Part shown: positions 1-9,453 of the stretch, one piece after another
Position numbering within the stretch: the first letter of the stretch is position 1
Layout of the letters: each line of letters begins with the position of its first letter
Source: an uncultured bacterium
GTDB taxonomy: Bacteria > Bacteroidota > Bacteroidia > Bacteroidales > Bacteroidaceae
Reading direction: 5' to 3'
Assembly: GCA_905216095.1 (NCBI GenBank)
Contig: CAJMSQ010000031.1
Coordinates: 1 to 22,696 of the forward strand
Length of the DNA stretch: 22,696 nt
Program-made: the position numbers and the translations under genes
The notes under the pieces: generated by a model
What the model saw: only the letters and a program-made list of their open reading frames with translations
Told to the model about the DNA's origin: nothing
Database searches by the model: none

Positions 1-543
1 ATTTACCAGAGCGGTTATCTGACCATCAAAGGCTATGAACCGCGTTTCCGCACCTATAGATTGGGCTTTCCGAACGAGGAGGTGGAGGACGGTTTCTTCC
101 GTTTCCTGCTGCCGTTCTATACATCCGTGAACAAGGTCGAGGCACCTTTCCACATTCAGAAGTTTGTCGAGGAAATAGAAAGCGGACAACCGGAAGCATT
201 CCTCAACCGTTTGAAATCCTTCTTCGCCGATACGCCCTACGAATTGGTCAAAAAATTGGAGAACCACTATCAGAACGTACTGTATATATTGTGTAAGCTG
301 CTCGGGCTGTATGTCCGTGCGGAGTACCGCACGAGCGCGGGCCGCATAGACCTGGTGTTGCAGACCAAAGACTACACCTACGTGCTGGAATTCAAGTTGG
401 ACGGAACGGCGGAAGAGGCCTTGCGACAAATACAGGACAAGTCGTACGCACTTCCTTTCGAGACGGGCGAGACACGCGTATTCCGCATCGGCCTGAACTT
501 CTCTTCCGAGACACGGAACATCGAGAAGTGGGTCATGGAATAG
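1..543 (+). CDS. C-terminal part of an AAA-ATPase/PD-(D/E)XK nuclease-like protein (5' end outside window)
   Basis: The frame is open from the first base, so the gene is cut by the window edge; a TTG at 61 is not its true start. The visible 180 residues resemble the C-terminal half of the Bacteroidetes family of about 520 residues that couples an N-terminal AAA-like ATPase to a C-terminal PD-(D/E)XK nuclease-like domain (DUF1703 type). The linker reads YQSGYLTIKGYEP and LGFPNEEVEDGF. The nuclease-like core carries GRIDLVL followed by VLEFKLDGTAEEALRQI, giving the Asp and the E-x-K pair of the fold, then the usual QI...YA helix. In this family the biological role is not established, and members are often numerous in one genome. 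The gene ends in TAG at 541-543, with no clear intrinsic terminator apart from an AT-rich hairpin about 90 bp downstream. Family assignment is good; catalytic activity is inference. Confidence 0.8.
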   Translation: MYQSGYLTIKGYEPRFRTYRLGFPNEEVEDGFFRFLLPFYTSVNKVEAPFHIQKFVEEIESGQPEAFLNRLKSFFADTPYELVKKLENHYQNVLYILCKLLGLYVRAEYRTSAGRIDLVLQTKDYTYVLEFKLDGTAEEALRQIQDKSYALPFETGETRVFRIGLNFSSETRNIEKWVME

Positions 544-634
544 TTCTGTAATTCCCTGTAAACCATATACCGGTCACGTCGTAGCTTTCGCAGGGTCGCA
601 TCCTGCATGTCAGATGCAGAAAGATGCCGTTTGT

Positions 635-662
635 ATTCCTTTATTATTATATATAAAGGAAT
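635..662. other. AT-rich perfect hairpin in the 544-919 intergenic region
   Basis: ATTCCTTTAT (635-644) and ATAAAGGAAT (653-662) form a perfect 10-bp stem with an 8-base loop. No T-run follows on either strand, so it is not a standard terminator. It may still mark the 3' end of the upstream nuclease-like gene. Apart from this and the gyrB promoter, I see nothing coding in the 376-bp gap; small open frames there have no family resemblance. Confidence 0.4.
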
Positions 663-876
663 GTCCTTGTTACCGTCAGAACAGCCATAGGGCTTGTTTC
701 TTCGGGACTCCGGGCCGTTTGGGGAAAGCTGGAATGCAAGAAAGATTTATGTCCTGTTGTGTCTGCATGAAGGCCGCAGCGTGTATTGAAACGGCTATGT
801 GGAACTGAAAGTCCGCTTTTTACGGTCCGCAACAAAAGTCCACGGCACAAATCCATGCTTTTTCGAATATTTTTCG

Positions 877-884
877 TACCTTTG
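877..884 (+). promoter_or_regulatory. Probable gyrB promoter, -7 box TACCTTTG
   Basis: TACCTTTG fits the Bacteroidetes primary-sigma -7 consensus TAnnTTTG and lies 35 bp before the gyrB ATG, implying a leader of about 30 nt. No clear TTG is seen 19-21 bp upstream, so the -33 element is weak. Confidence 0.55.
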
Positions 885-916
885 CTTAGTTATTTGAAGC
901 GTAAAAAGTTTAATAA

Positions 917-2878
<1,962 letters not shown>

Positions 2879-2896
2879 CGCGCCGTTGCAAACATA

Positions 2897-2942
2897 CGGA
2901 AGCCGCTTCGGGTGATGCCTTGAAGCGGCTTCCGCTTTTCTT
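2897..2942 (+). terminator. Intrinsic terminator of gyrB
   Basis: A perfect 13-bp GC-rich stem, CGGAAGCCGCTTC (2897-2909) with GAAGCGGCTTCCG (2922-2934), has a 12-base loop and is followed by CTTTTCTT. It starts 19 bp after the gyrB stop codon. Confidence 0.85.
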
Positions 2943-3088
2943 GTGGCAGCTTTGTGCGGTCTTGTCTTGTGCCGCTCCTGTCGCTCCGCGGGAAATTTCC
3001 GTCTGACATTAACATTTTTAACCTTTCTGCACTTTTGGGGACGCAGTCTTTCTATTGTTTTTCTCTTTACATGCAGGGACGGGCTACA

Positions 3089-3118
3089 CTACAAGCCATG
3101 TAGTTTCTTCTACATGGC
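3089..3118 (-). repeat. CTACATGGC hairpin unit of repeat copy A
   Basis: GCCATGTAG (3095-3103) and CTACATGGC (3110-3118) form a perfect 9-bp stem with a 6-base loop. The left arm is part of CTACAAGCCATGTAG (3089-3103), a 15-mer also found at 14479-14493 and, inverted, at 14437-14451. Confidence 0.8.
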
Positions 3119-3174
3119 ACTTACGAAAAACCGTCATAGGGGTAATTTTGCCCGGAAAAGGACTTACGGACACG

Positions 3175-3200
3175 AAAAAAGGGCGGTCTGGGCCGTCCTT
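3175..3200 (-). terminator. Short intrinsic terminator inside repeat copy A
   Basis: On the minus strand AAGGACGG pairs with CCGCCCTT with one A-C mismatch, and the stem runs into six T residues (A-run at 3175-3180 on the plus strand). It lies only 15-40 bp downstream of the copy A promoter, so the predicted transcript is about 35 nt. Confidence 0.6.
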
Positions 3201-3215
3201 CGCACTTGTGTAGTG

Positions 3216-3246
3216 CAAATATACAACATTTTTCGGCCGAAAGCAA
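3216..3246 (-). promoter_or_regulatory. Promoter in repeat copy A (minus strand)
   Basis: The minus strand shows TTG (3246-3244), a 20-bp spacer, then the -7 box TATATTTG (3223-3216), matching the Bacteroidetes TTG-N19..21-TAnnTTTG arrangement. Spacing and most of the spacer sequence are identical to the promoter in copy B. It points toward the 3' end of gyrB, where no gene awaits it. Confidence 0.65.
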
Positions 3247-3473
3247 GAATTGTTAAAACGTCGCGGGGGAATTGTTAAAACGGTTGGCAGCCCATGGCGC
3301 GTTGCCCGGCATCCCGTTGCGGCGGACGACCTCTTGCCCGTTCGTGGCTGACGTATGCGCTTTCGTAAAATAGTCTCCCACTTTTTCTTGTTTTCATAAA
3401 ATATTGTTTATTAAGGAAATAAAATATTTAACATAAGGTTTTGATGAAATAAGTAAAAAATATTTTATAAAAG

Positions 3474-3488
3474 TGGGGAATTGTGGGG
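3474..3488 (+). promoter_or_regulatory. Candidate MraZ operator: two TGGGG boxes
   Basis: TGGGG occurs at 3474 and 3484, exactly 10 bp apart, within AAAAGTGGGG...GTGGGG. MraZ proteins are known to bind direct TGGG repeats spaced one helical turn apart upstream of their own gene, so this is a likely autoregulatory site. Only two boxes are seen, where E. coli has three. An inverted copy of the 9-mer AAAAGTGGG lies at 3377-3385. The region 3283-3470 is otherwise AT-rich, with no gene. Confidence 0.65.
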
Positions 3489-3497
3489 AGAAATACG

Positions 3498-3505
3498 TAA
3501 TTTTG
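3498..3505 (+). promoter_or_regulatory. Possible dcw operon promoter, -7 box TAATTTTG
   Basis: TAATTTTG matches TAnnTTTG and sits 19 bp before the mraZ ATG at 3524. The expected -33 position overlaps the first TGGGG box, so bound MraZ would block this promoter. There is no good TTG at the -33 position, so the call is tentative. Confidence 0.4.
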
Positions 3506-3523
3506 GAAATTATTTCCGGTATC

Positions 3524-3973
3524 ATGGGATTTTCAGGAACGATAACAGCGAAAATGGATGTGAAGGGCCGTGTGTTCTTCCCCTCCGCCTACCGCAAGCA
3601 GATGGGCAATGCCGCGTCCGAGTTTGTGCTCCGCCGCGATGTCTATCAGCCGTGTCTTGTGATTTATCCCCTTGAAGCCTGGAACGAAGAAGTGGATGCG
3701 CTGCGGCGGACGCTGAACCGCTGGAACCCGCAGGATGCCATGGTGTTCCGTCAGTTTCTTGCCGGAGCCGAAACCCTCTCGCTCGACGCCGCGGGCCGCT
3801 TTCTGGTGCCCCGGTCCCTGCAGAAAGTGCTCGGCGATGCCCGCGAACTCACGTTCATCGGTGTGGACGACCGCATCGAGATATGGGCCGCCGGCCGCAC
3901 GGAGCAGGTGTTTCTGACGGACGAGGCACTCGGCGCTGCGCTGCAACGCCTTTCGCCAGGCGTCACCGAATGA
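3524..3973 (+). CDS. mraZ: MraZ transcriptional regulator of the dcw cluster
   Basis: This 149-residue protein opens the dcw operon. MraZ is a DNA-binding protein with two SpoVT/AbrB-like domains that forms rings and represses its own operon. The first domain reads GTITAKMDVKGRVFFPSAYRKQM and the second LSLDAAGRFLVPRSLQKVLG, each with the diagnostic D-x-x-G-R-x-x-x-P core. A GTG at 3473 would add 17 residues, but it lies inside the TGGGG operator, and the family starts close to the first AbrB strand, so ATG 3524 is chosen. rsmH follows after 24 bp. Confidence 0.9.
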   Translation: MGFSGTITAKMDVKGRVFFPSAYRKQMGNAASEFVLRRDVYQPCLVIYPLEAWNEEVDALRRTLNRWNPQDAMVFRQFLAGAETLSLDAAGRFLVPRSLQKVLGDARELTFIGVDDRIEIWAAGRTEQVFLTDEALGAALQRLSPGVTE

Positions 3974-3997
3974 CAGGCATTCATTCCATACAGGAAG

Positions 3998-4918
3998 ATG
4001 AAAACGAGTCCGACATATCATGTACCCGTGCTGTTGAAACAGAGCGTGGACGGCATGGCCGTCCGCCCCGACGGCATTTACGTGGACGTCACCTTCGGTG
4101 GCGGCGGCCACAGTCGCGAGATACTTTCGCGGCTCGGGGCTGAAGGCCATCTTTACAGCTTTGACCAGGATGCCGATGCCGAACGCAACATCCCCGATGC
4201 CGACGGCCGCTTCACTTTCGTGCGCAGCAATTTCCGCTACCTGACCAACTGGATGCGCTACTATGGCGTGGACGGTGTGGACGGCATACTGGCCGACCTC
4301 GGCGTGTCGAGTCACCACTTCGACGACGAGACACGTGGTTTCTCTTTCCGCTTCGATGCGCCGCTCGACATGCGCATGAACGGCCGCGCGGGCCTGACGG
4401 CCGCCGACGTGGTGAACCGTTACGACGAGGAAAGTCTGGCCCGCCTGTTCTATCTCTACGGTGAGCTGAAAAACAGCCGCCGTCTGGCTGCCGCCATCGT
4501 GCGTGGAAGGGCTGACAGGCCCGTGGTCACCGTGGCCGACTTCGTGGAACTGGTGCGCCCCCTTACAGGGCGTGAACGCGAGAAGAAGGACATGGCCAAA
4601 GTGTTCCAGGCCCTGCGCATCGAAGTGAACCACGAGATGGACGCGCTCCGCGAGATGCTGGATGCTGCCGTGCGTGTGCTCCGTCCGGGCGGACGTCTGG
4701 TGGTGCTCACCTATCATTCGCTGGAGGACCGCATGGTGAAAAACTATATGAAGTCGGGCAACGCCGAGGGCAAGGTGGAACAGGATTTCTACGGCAACCG
4801 GCTTGCGCCCCTCCGGCCCGTAAACAACAAGGTCGTGGTGCCCGACGAGGCCGAACAGGCAGCCAATCCCCGCAGCCGTTCCGCCAAGTTGCGTGTGGCC
4901 GAGAAACTTTCAGACTGA
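3998..4918 (+). CDS. rsmH: 16S rRNA (cytosine1402-N4)-methyltransferase
   Basis: This 306-residue protein (formerly MraW) transfers a methyl group from S-adenosylmethionine to N4 of C1402 in the ribosomal P site. Family marks are YHVPVLLKQSVDGM at the N-terminus, the SAM-binding YVDVTFGGGGHSREIL (about 28-43), ADLGVSSHHFDD, GFSFRFDAPLDMRMN, VLTYHSLEDRMVKN and the C-terminal NPRSRSAKLRVAEK. The ATG at 3998 is preceded by AGGAAG, one of the few Shine-Dalgarno-like sites in the window. As in most bacteria it is the second dcw gene. The ftsL-like gene begins 6 bp after its stop, suggesting coupled translation. Confidence 0.95.
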   Translation: MKTSPTYHVPVLLKQSVDGMAVRPDGIYVDVTFGGGGHSREILSRLGAEGHLYSFDQDADAERNIPDADGRFTFVRSNFRYLTNWMRYYGVDGVDGILADLGVSSHHFDDETRGFSFRFDAPLDMRMNGRAGLTAADVVNRYDEESLARLFYLYGELKNSRRLAAAIVRGRADRPVVTVADFVELVRPLTGREREKKDMAKVFQALRIEVNHEMDALREMLDAAVRVLRPGGRLVVLTYHSLEDRMVKNYMKSGNAEGKVEQDFYGNRLAPLRPVNNKVVVPDEAEQAANPRSRSAKLRVAEKLSD

Positions 4919-4924
4919 CAGCAG

Positions 4925-5509
4925 ATGAAGAAAAAACAAGATGACATAGAGCTGCTCGTACAGAGAGCGATGGAAGAGGATGCCGGCAAGGCTTTCCCCG
5001 ATGCGGATGACGCCGGCTATGGCGCCGATGCCGACGGTGATGTCTCCGATATCGTCGATGAAACCGCCGAAATGGAGCCGGAAGGTTCGGAACGGACATC
5101 CGCGCGCTCCGGGAAGTCCGCCGGGTCGAAGCAGGAGAGCGAACGGGACGAGAAGGCCCGCAAGGCTTTCAGAAAACTGACCGACCTCGACGAGGAAGGC
5201 GAGTCCGGAATGTCGCTGCGTACCATCCTGGGCGGCGATATCCTGGCCGGCCGCTGGTTTCGCCGGCAGATTGCCTACGTGTTGCTGCTGGCCGTGCTGG
5301 CCATCATCTATGTGAGCAACCGTTACGCCTGCCAGCGTGAGGAAATCCGGCGCGACGACCTGGCCGATACGCTTGTGGACCGCAAATTCAAGGCCTTGAC
5401 CATATCCAGCCGGCTGACCGAGTTTTCCATGCGCAGCAATGTGGAGGAAAACTTGTCCGACACGACGCTGAAAACCTCGATGAAATCGTCATATTATGTA
5501 AGTGAGTAA
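4925..5509 (+). CDS. ftsL: FtsL-like division protein with long acidic N-terminus
   Basis: A 194-residue bitopic membrane protein in the ftsL position, between rsmH and ftsI. FtsL proteins form a complex with FtsB and FtsQ and activate FtsWI at the septum. One membrane segment is evident at about 116-134 (QIAYVLLLAVLAIIYVSNRY). It is followed by a charged, heptad-like periplasmic helix (EEIRRDDLADTLVDRKFKAL) and a short tail, matching Bacteroidetes FtsL-like proteins. The cytoplasmic part is unusually long, about 110 residues, with a very acidic Asp/Ala/Glu-rich stretch (about 17-60) and then a basic Lys/Arg/Ser-rich stretch. That tail looks disordered and may be an interaction arm. Identity rests on position and topology more than on sequence motifs. 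ftsI starts 12 bp downstream. Confidence 0.75.
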   Translation: MKKKQDDIELLVQRAMEEDAGKAFPDADDAGYGADADGDVSDIVDETAEMEPEGSERTSARSGKSAGSKQESERDEKARKAFRKLTDLDEEGESGMSLRTILGGDILAGRWFRRQIAYVLLLAVLAIIYVSNRYACQREEIRRDDLADTLVDRKFKALTISSRLTEFSMRSNVEENLSDTTLKTSMKSSYYVSE

Positions 5510-5521
5510 AATTTTTGAGCC

Positions 5522-7867
5522 ATGAACTTTCTGAATAAAAAGATTATGCCGCGCTATTTCCTGGTGACGCTCGCGCTTGCCCTTGCAGGTGTGAGCGTTG
5601 TCGCCAAGGCCGTCTATACCATGACCGTGGACCGTGACCGCTGGATAGGCATGAGCCGTATCCAGGTGCGTGAAGGCCGTACCCTGCCGGCCAAGCGGGG
5701 CAACATCCTGGCTTGTGACGGACAGATACTGGCCGCATCCCTGCCCCAGTACAAGGTGTTTATCGACTATATGAGTTGTGAGCGCGACTCCCTGCAGAAG
5801 GTGAAGGACCAAAAACGCCGTGACTCCGTACTCTATACGCATATCGACGAAATCTGCGCCGGGCTGCACGGCATTTTCCCCGACATCGACCCGGCCAAGA
5901 TGCGCAAACACCTGTTGGAAGGGCGCAAGAAGAAGAGCAAGTACTGGCCCGTTTACGTCAATGAGGTGACTTCGCTCAAACTGAAACGCCGCGAAAACCG
6001 GCAAATCTCTTATGTGGAATACAGCGAGGTAAAGAAACTTCCGCTTTTCAACCTGAAATCGAGTATCAACTACGAGAAAATAGATATGCGCAAGCGGCCT
6101 TACGGCGACTTGGCGCGGCGCACCATCGGCGATTTCAAGGACAGCGCGCGCCACGGCCTAGAAATGACGTTCGACACCGTGCTTGCGGGCAAGCCGGGCG
6201 TTTATCATTTTCAGAAAGTCATGAACCGTATGGTCGAGGTCATTGATACGGCGGCCGTGGACGGATGTGACGTGCTCACCACCCTTGACGTGAACATGCA
6301 GGATATATGCGAGAAGGCGCTGAGGGAGAAACTGGAGGAAATCAATGCCGTGTCGGGTGTCTGCGTGCTCATGGAAGTGGCCACCGGCGACATCAAGGCC
6401 ATGACCGGCCTGTCGCGCCGTTCCGACGGAACGTATCATGAGGATGCCGCCCTGCCCGTCACCGACCTCTACGAGCCGGGCTCCGTCTTCAAGCCCATGT
6501 CTTTCCTCGTCGCCATGGACGACGGTCTCATCGGCATGGAGGACTTCGTGAACGTGGGTAACGGCATACACGAGTTCGGCACGAGCAAGATGAAAGACCA
6601 CAACTGGCGTTCGGGTGGTTACGGCACGCTCACCGTGCCGCAAATCATCGCCAAATCGTCGAACGTGGGTGTCAGTGTCCTCATAGACAAACATTACCGC
6701 GACTGTCCGCAGAAGTTCGTGGACGGACTCTACCGCATCGGCGTGGCCGAAGACCTTCAGATTCCCATTCCCGGCTACAAGAAGCCCCGCATCCGCGGCC
6801 CGAAAGACCGCTCCTACTGGGCCCGCACGGCCTTGCCCTGGATGAGTATCGGCTACGAGACGCAGAACGTGCCGGTCAATACGCTGAATTTCTATAACTC
6901 CATAGCCAACAACGGCAAGATGCTGCGCCCGCGACTTGTGAAGGCCATCATGCGCGACGGACAGGTGGTGAAGGAATTTCCCGTCCACGTCCTGCGCGAG
7001 CAGATGGCGCGCCCCGAGGCCGTAGCCAATATCCGCACTTGTCTGGAAACCGTGATAACCAACGGTGTAGGCAAGGCCGCCGGCTCCAAACTCTTTTCCG
7101 TGGCCGGCAAGACCGGTACGGCACAGATTTGGACAGGCAAGGGCCGCAGTTCCGAGTATTTCATTTCGTTCGCAGGCTATTTCCCTGCTGACCGGCCGCA
7201 GTATTCCTGCATCGTATGTATCCGCAAACCCGCTCCCGCATCGGGCGGCGGCATGTGCGGACCGGTGTTCAAGCGCGTGGCCGAGGCCGTCATGGCGCAA
7301 AAGCACGTGGCTGACTACAGCAGGGCCTGCGATACGCTGAAGATCAAGACGCCTGTGGCCTGCGACGGTAATCTGTCGGCCGCCCGGCGCACGCTTGCCC
7401 GGTTATCGGTGCCTTGTTCCACATCGGGCGATATAGAGCGGAACACACCGGTATGGGGTCGTGCCGAGAGTCATGCCGGCAATGTGGTGCTGAGTGAGCA
7501 CAATGCCGCTACGGGGACGGTGCCCGATGTCACGGGATACGGCCTGCGCGACGCCGTGTGCCTGCTCGAGGGGCTGGGCCTGCGCGTGACGACAGAGGGC
7601 GTGGGGACGGTGAGCAGGCAGAGCCTTCATGCCGGAACTTCCCTGTCGGGACACAGTGAGATACACCTGACGCTGGGACACGCCAAGGCGGCGCCCGCAC
7701 AGCCGAAAGCCGATTCCGCCTCCGAAGCATTGACTGCCGACAGTGCGGCTGCCCCGGACGTCTCGCCTGTCACGACACCGGCGGAGAAGAACCCTGCGCC
7801 GGATAAAAACAAACCCGCTGCCGCGGCGCACCCGGCAGGGGAAACCAAAAAGAAAAAAAGCAATTAA
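5522..7867 (+). CDS. ftsI: Septal peptidoglycan transpeptidase (FtsI/PBP) with PASTA domain
   Basis: A 781-residue class B penicillin-binding protein that cross-links septal peptidoglycan in the periplasm together with FtsW. It has a membrane anchor at about 11-33, then a pedestal domain beginning GRTLPAKRGNIL (52-63). The transpeptidase domain carries all three active-site motifs: SVFK (nucleophile Ser321), SSN (379-381) and KTGTA (530-534). A C-terminal PASTA domain (GTVPDVTGYGLRDAVCLLEG onward, about 678-733) is followed by an Ala/Pro-rich tail ending in Lys residues; PASTA repeats typically bind peptidoglycan. The length is above the E. coli FtsI size because of the PASTA part and tail. 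murE follows after 22 bp. Confidence 0.93.
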   Translation: MNFLNKKIMPRYFLVTLALALAGVSVVAKAVYTMTVDRDRWIGMSRIQVREGRTLPAKRGNILACDGQILAASLPQYKVFIDYMSCERDSLQKVKDQKRRDSVLYTHIDEICAGLHGIFPDIDPAKMRKHLLEGRKKKSKYWPVYVNEVTSLKLKRRENRQISYVEYSEVKKLPLFNLKSSINYEKIDMRKRPYGDLARRTIGDFKDSARHGLEMTFDTVLAGKPGVYHFQKVMNRMVEVIDTAAVDGCDVLTTLDVNMQDICEKALREKLEEINAVSGVCVLMEVATGDIKAMTGLSRRSDGTYHEDAALPVTDLYEPGSVFKPMSFLVAMDDGLIGMEDFVNVGNGIHEFGTSKMKDHNWRSGGYGTLTVPQIIAKSSNVGVSVLIDKHYRDCPQKFVDGLYRIGVAEDLQIPIPGYKKPRIRGPKDRSYWARTALPWMSIGYETQNVPVNTLNFYNSIANNGKMLRPRLVKAIMRDGQVVKEFPVHVLREQMARPEAVANIRTCLETVITNGVGKAAGSKLFSVAGKTGTAQIWTGKGRSSEYFISFAGYFPADRPQYSCIVCIRKPAPASGGGMCGPVFKRVAEAVMAQKHVADYSRACDTLKIKTPVACDGNLSAARRTLARLSVPCSTSGDIERNTPVWGRAESHAGNVVLSEHNAATGTVPDVTGYGLRDAVCLLEGLGLRVTTEGVGTVSRQSLHAGTSLSGHSEIHLTLGHAKAAPAQPKADSASEALTADSAAAPDVSPVTTPAEKNPAPDKNKPAAAAHPAGETKKKKSN

Positions 7868-7889
7868 GTATTCCTATAAATAAGAAACG

Positions 7890-9344
7890 ATGAAACTGTC
7901 TGAGTTGCTGAAAGATTTTCGCCTTTTGGATGTTCGCGGAAACCTTGAGACCGAAATACGGGATGTGAACATCGATTCCCGACAAGTGAGTGCCGGCGAC
8001 CTTTTCGTGGCCTTGAAAGGTACGCAGACCGACGGACATGCCTACGTGGCGGGAGCTATCGAACGCGGGGCGGCGGCTGTGCTGGTCTGTGATGAGGTGA
8101 AGGCTGACATTCCCGACGGTGTCGCGCTCGTTCGTGTGGAGGATACCGAAAAACTCGTCGGTCCGATAGCTACGCGCTGCTATGGCAATCCCACGGAAAG
8201 GCTGAAACTTGTCGGTGTGACAGGTACAAACGGAAAGACCACGATAGCCACGCTGCTCTATCACCTGTTCCGTGGATTCGGATACAAGTGCGGGCTTTGC
8301 TCCACCGTGTGCAACTGCATCGACGGCGAGGAACTGCCGACCGAACATACCACCCCCGACGCCGTTACCCTCAACCGTCTGCTCGGGAGAATGGCTGACG
8401 CCGGTTGTGAGTACGTTTTCATGGAATGCAGTTCGCACGCCATTCATCAGCACCGCATCGGCGGTTTGCGTTTCGCAGGGGCATTGTTCACCAACCTTAC
8501 GCGCGACCATTTGGATTACCATAAGACGTTCGAAAACTACAGGGATGCCAAGAAGGCTTTCTTCGATGCGTTGCCGAAGGATGCTTTCGCGCTGGTCAAT
8601 GCCGATGACCGCAACGGCATGGTCATGGTTCAGAACACGCAGGCCCTGGTCAAAACTTACTCCGTGCGCACTGCCGCCGACTTCAAGGGCAGCATCGTGG
8701 AGGAAAGTATGGAAGGAATGCTGCTCAACATAGACCGCCGCGAGGTCAGCGTGCACTTTGTAGGCCGTTTCAACGTCTCCAACCTGCTGGCCGTATATGG
8801 TGCGGCCGTATTGATGGGACATGAGCCGGACGAGGTGCTGCGTGTGCTTTCGCAACTGCGGCCCGTGAACGGCCGTTTCGAGATTATCCGCTCGCCGAAA
8901 GGCGTCAGCGCCATCGTGGACTATGCCCACACGCCCGATGCCCTGGCCAACGTACTGTCCGCCATACGTGAAATTCTGCGCGACCGCGGCCAGATTATTA
9001 CAGTGTGCGGTGCCGGTGGTAACCGTGACAAGGGAAAACGTCCCCTCATGGCACAAGAGGCCGCCCGGCGCAGTGACCGTGTGGTCATCACCAGTGACAA
9101 TCCGCGCTTCGAGCAGCCCCAGGCCATCATAGACGACATGCTGGCCGGTCTGGATGCAGAGGAAATGCGCAAAGTCGTGAGCATCGTCAATCGTAGGGAA
9201 GCCATACGTGCGGCTGTCATGATGGCCGCGCCGGGTGACGTTATCTTAGTGGCCGGCAAGGGGCATGAACCTTATCAGGAGATAGAAGGTGTGAAACACC
9301 ACTTCGACGATCACGAGGAGATACGTGCCGCTTTCGGTCTCTGA
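7890..9344 (+). CDS. murE: UDP-MurNAc-L-Ala-D-Glu:meso-diaminopimelate ligase
   Basis: This 484-residue cytoplasmic ATP-dependent ligase adds the third stem-peptide residue to UDP-MurNAc-dipeptide. The Mur ligase P-loop is TGTNGKTT (111-118). The central domain has TTPDAVTLN (154-162), MECSSHA and [11 protein letters not shown] (201-211) with the downstream Lys pair at 221-222 (one of them expected to be carbamylated), and YAHTPDAL (345-352). DNPR at 403-406 is the signature of ligases that accept meso-diaminopimelate rather than lysine, consistent with a Gram-negative wall. AGKGHEPYQ (455-463) is also typical. A gap of 109 bp separates it from mraY, holding a 7-bp GC hairpin (9383-9404) without a T-run. 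Confidence 0.95.
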   Translation: MKLSELLKDFRLLDVRGNLETEIRDVNIDSRQVSAGDLFVALKGTQTDGHAYVAGAIERGAAAVLVCDEVKADIPDGVALVRVEDTEKLVGPIATRCYGNPTERLKLVGVTGTNGKTTIATLLYHLFRGFGYKCGLCSTVCNCIDGEELPTEHTTPDAVTLNRLLGRMADAGCEYVFMECSSHAIHQHRIGGLRFAGALFTNLTRDHLDYHKTFENYRDAKKAFFDALPKDAFALVNADDRNGMVMVQNTQALVKTYSVRTAADFKGSIVEESMEGMLLNIDRREVSVHFVGRFNVSNLLAVYGAAVLMGHEPDEVLRVLSQLRPVNGRFEIIRSPKGVSAIVDYAHTPDALANVLSAIREILRDRGQIITVCGAGGNRDKGKRPLMAQEAARRSDRVVITSDNPRFEQPQAIIDDMLAGLDAEEMRKVVSIVNRREAIRAAVMMAAPGDVILVAGKGHEPYQEIEGVKHHFDDHEEIRAAFGL

Positions 9345-9453
9345 GGCCGCATCCGCATGTTGCCGCAAAGCCGGAACAGGCGGCGGAACAGTATGCGGTT
9401 CCGCGTGCCCCGAGGCGGAAAATATCTGAAACAGCGAATCAAAACACTAAGCC

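Larger units (their letters stand above)
3008..3282 (-). repeat. Dispersed promoter-terminator repeat, copy A
   Basis: Read on the minus strand, this non-coding stretch shares four ordered blocks with 14281-14575. First, two TTAACA boxes at a 22-bp period, here inside a perfect 14-bp direct repeat (3247-3260 and 3269-3282). Second, a 42-bp promoter block, 39 of 42 identical. Third, CTACATGGCTTGTAG hairpin units (3089-3118). Fourth, a distal CCCAAAAG plus GTTAAAAATGTTAAT block (3008-3040). Sequence between the blocks has diverged. It lies between the gyrB terminator and the mraZ control region. A 111-codon open frame across it (2943-3278, plus strand) has no family resemblance and is not called. 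The repeat relationship is seen directly; function is unknown. Confidence 0.8.

Noticed and set aside
2943..3278. 111-codon frame across repeat copy A
   Set aside because: The same blocks in copy B are not open in a matching frame, so coding is not conserved; the region is better explained as a regulatory repeat.
3473..3523. GTG start adding 17 residues to MraZ
   Set aside because: It overlaps the TGGGG operator and the expected promoter, and the added residues do not look like the family N-terminus.
3533..4717. 394-codon open frame antisense to mraZ and rsmH
   Set aside because: It runs across two well-conserved genes and its translation shows no recognisable domain.
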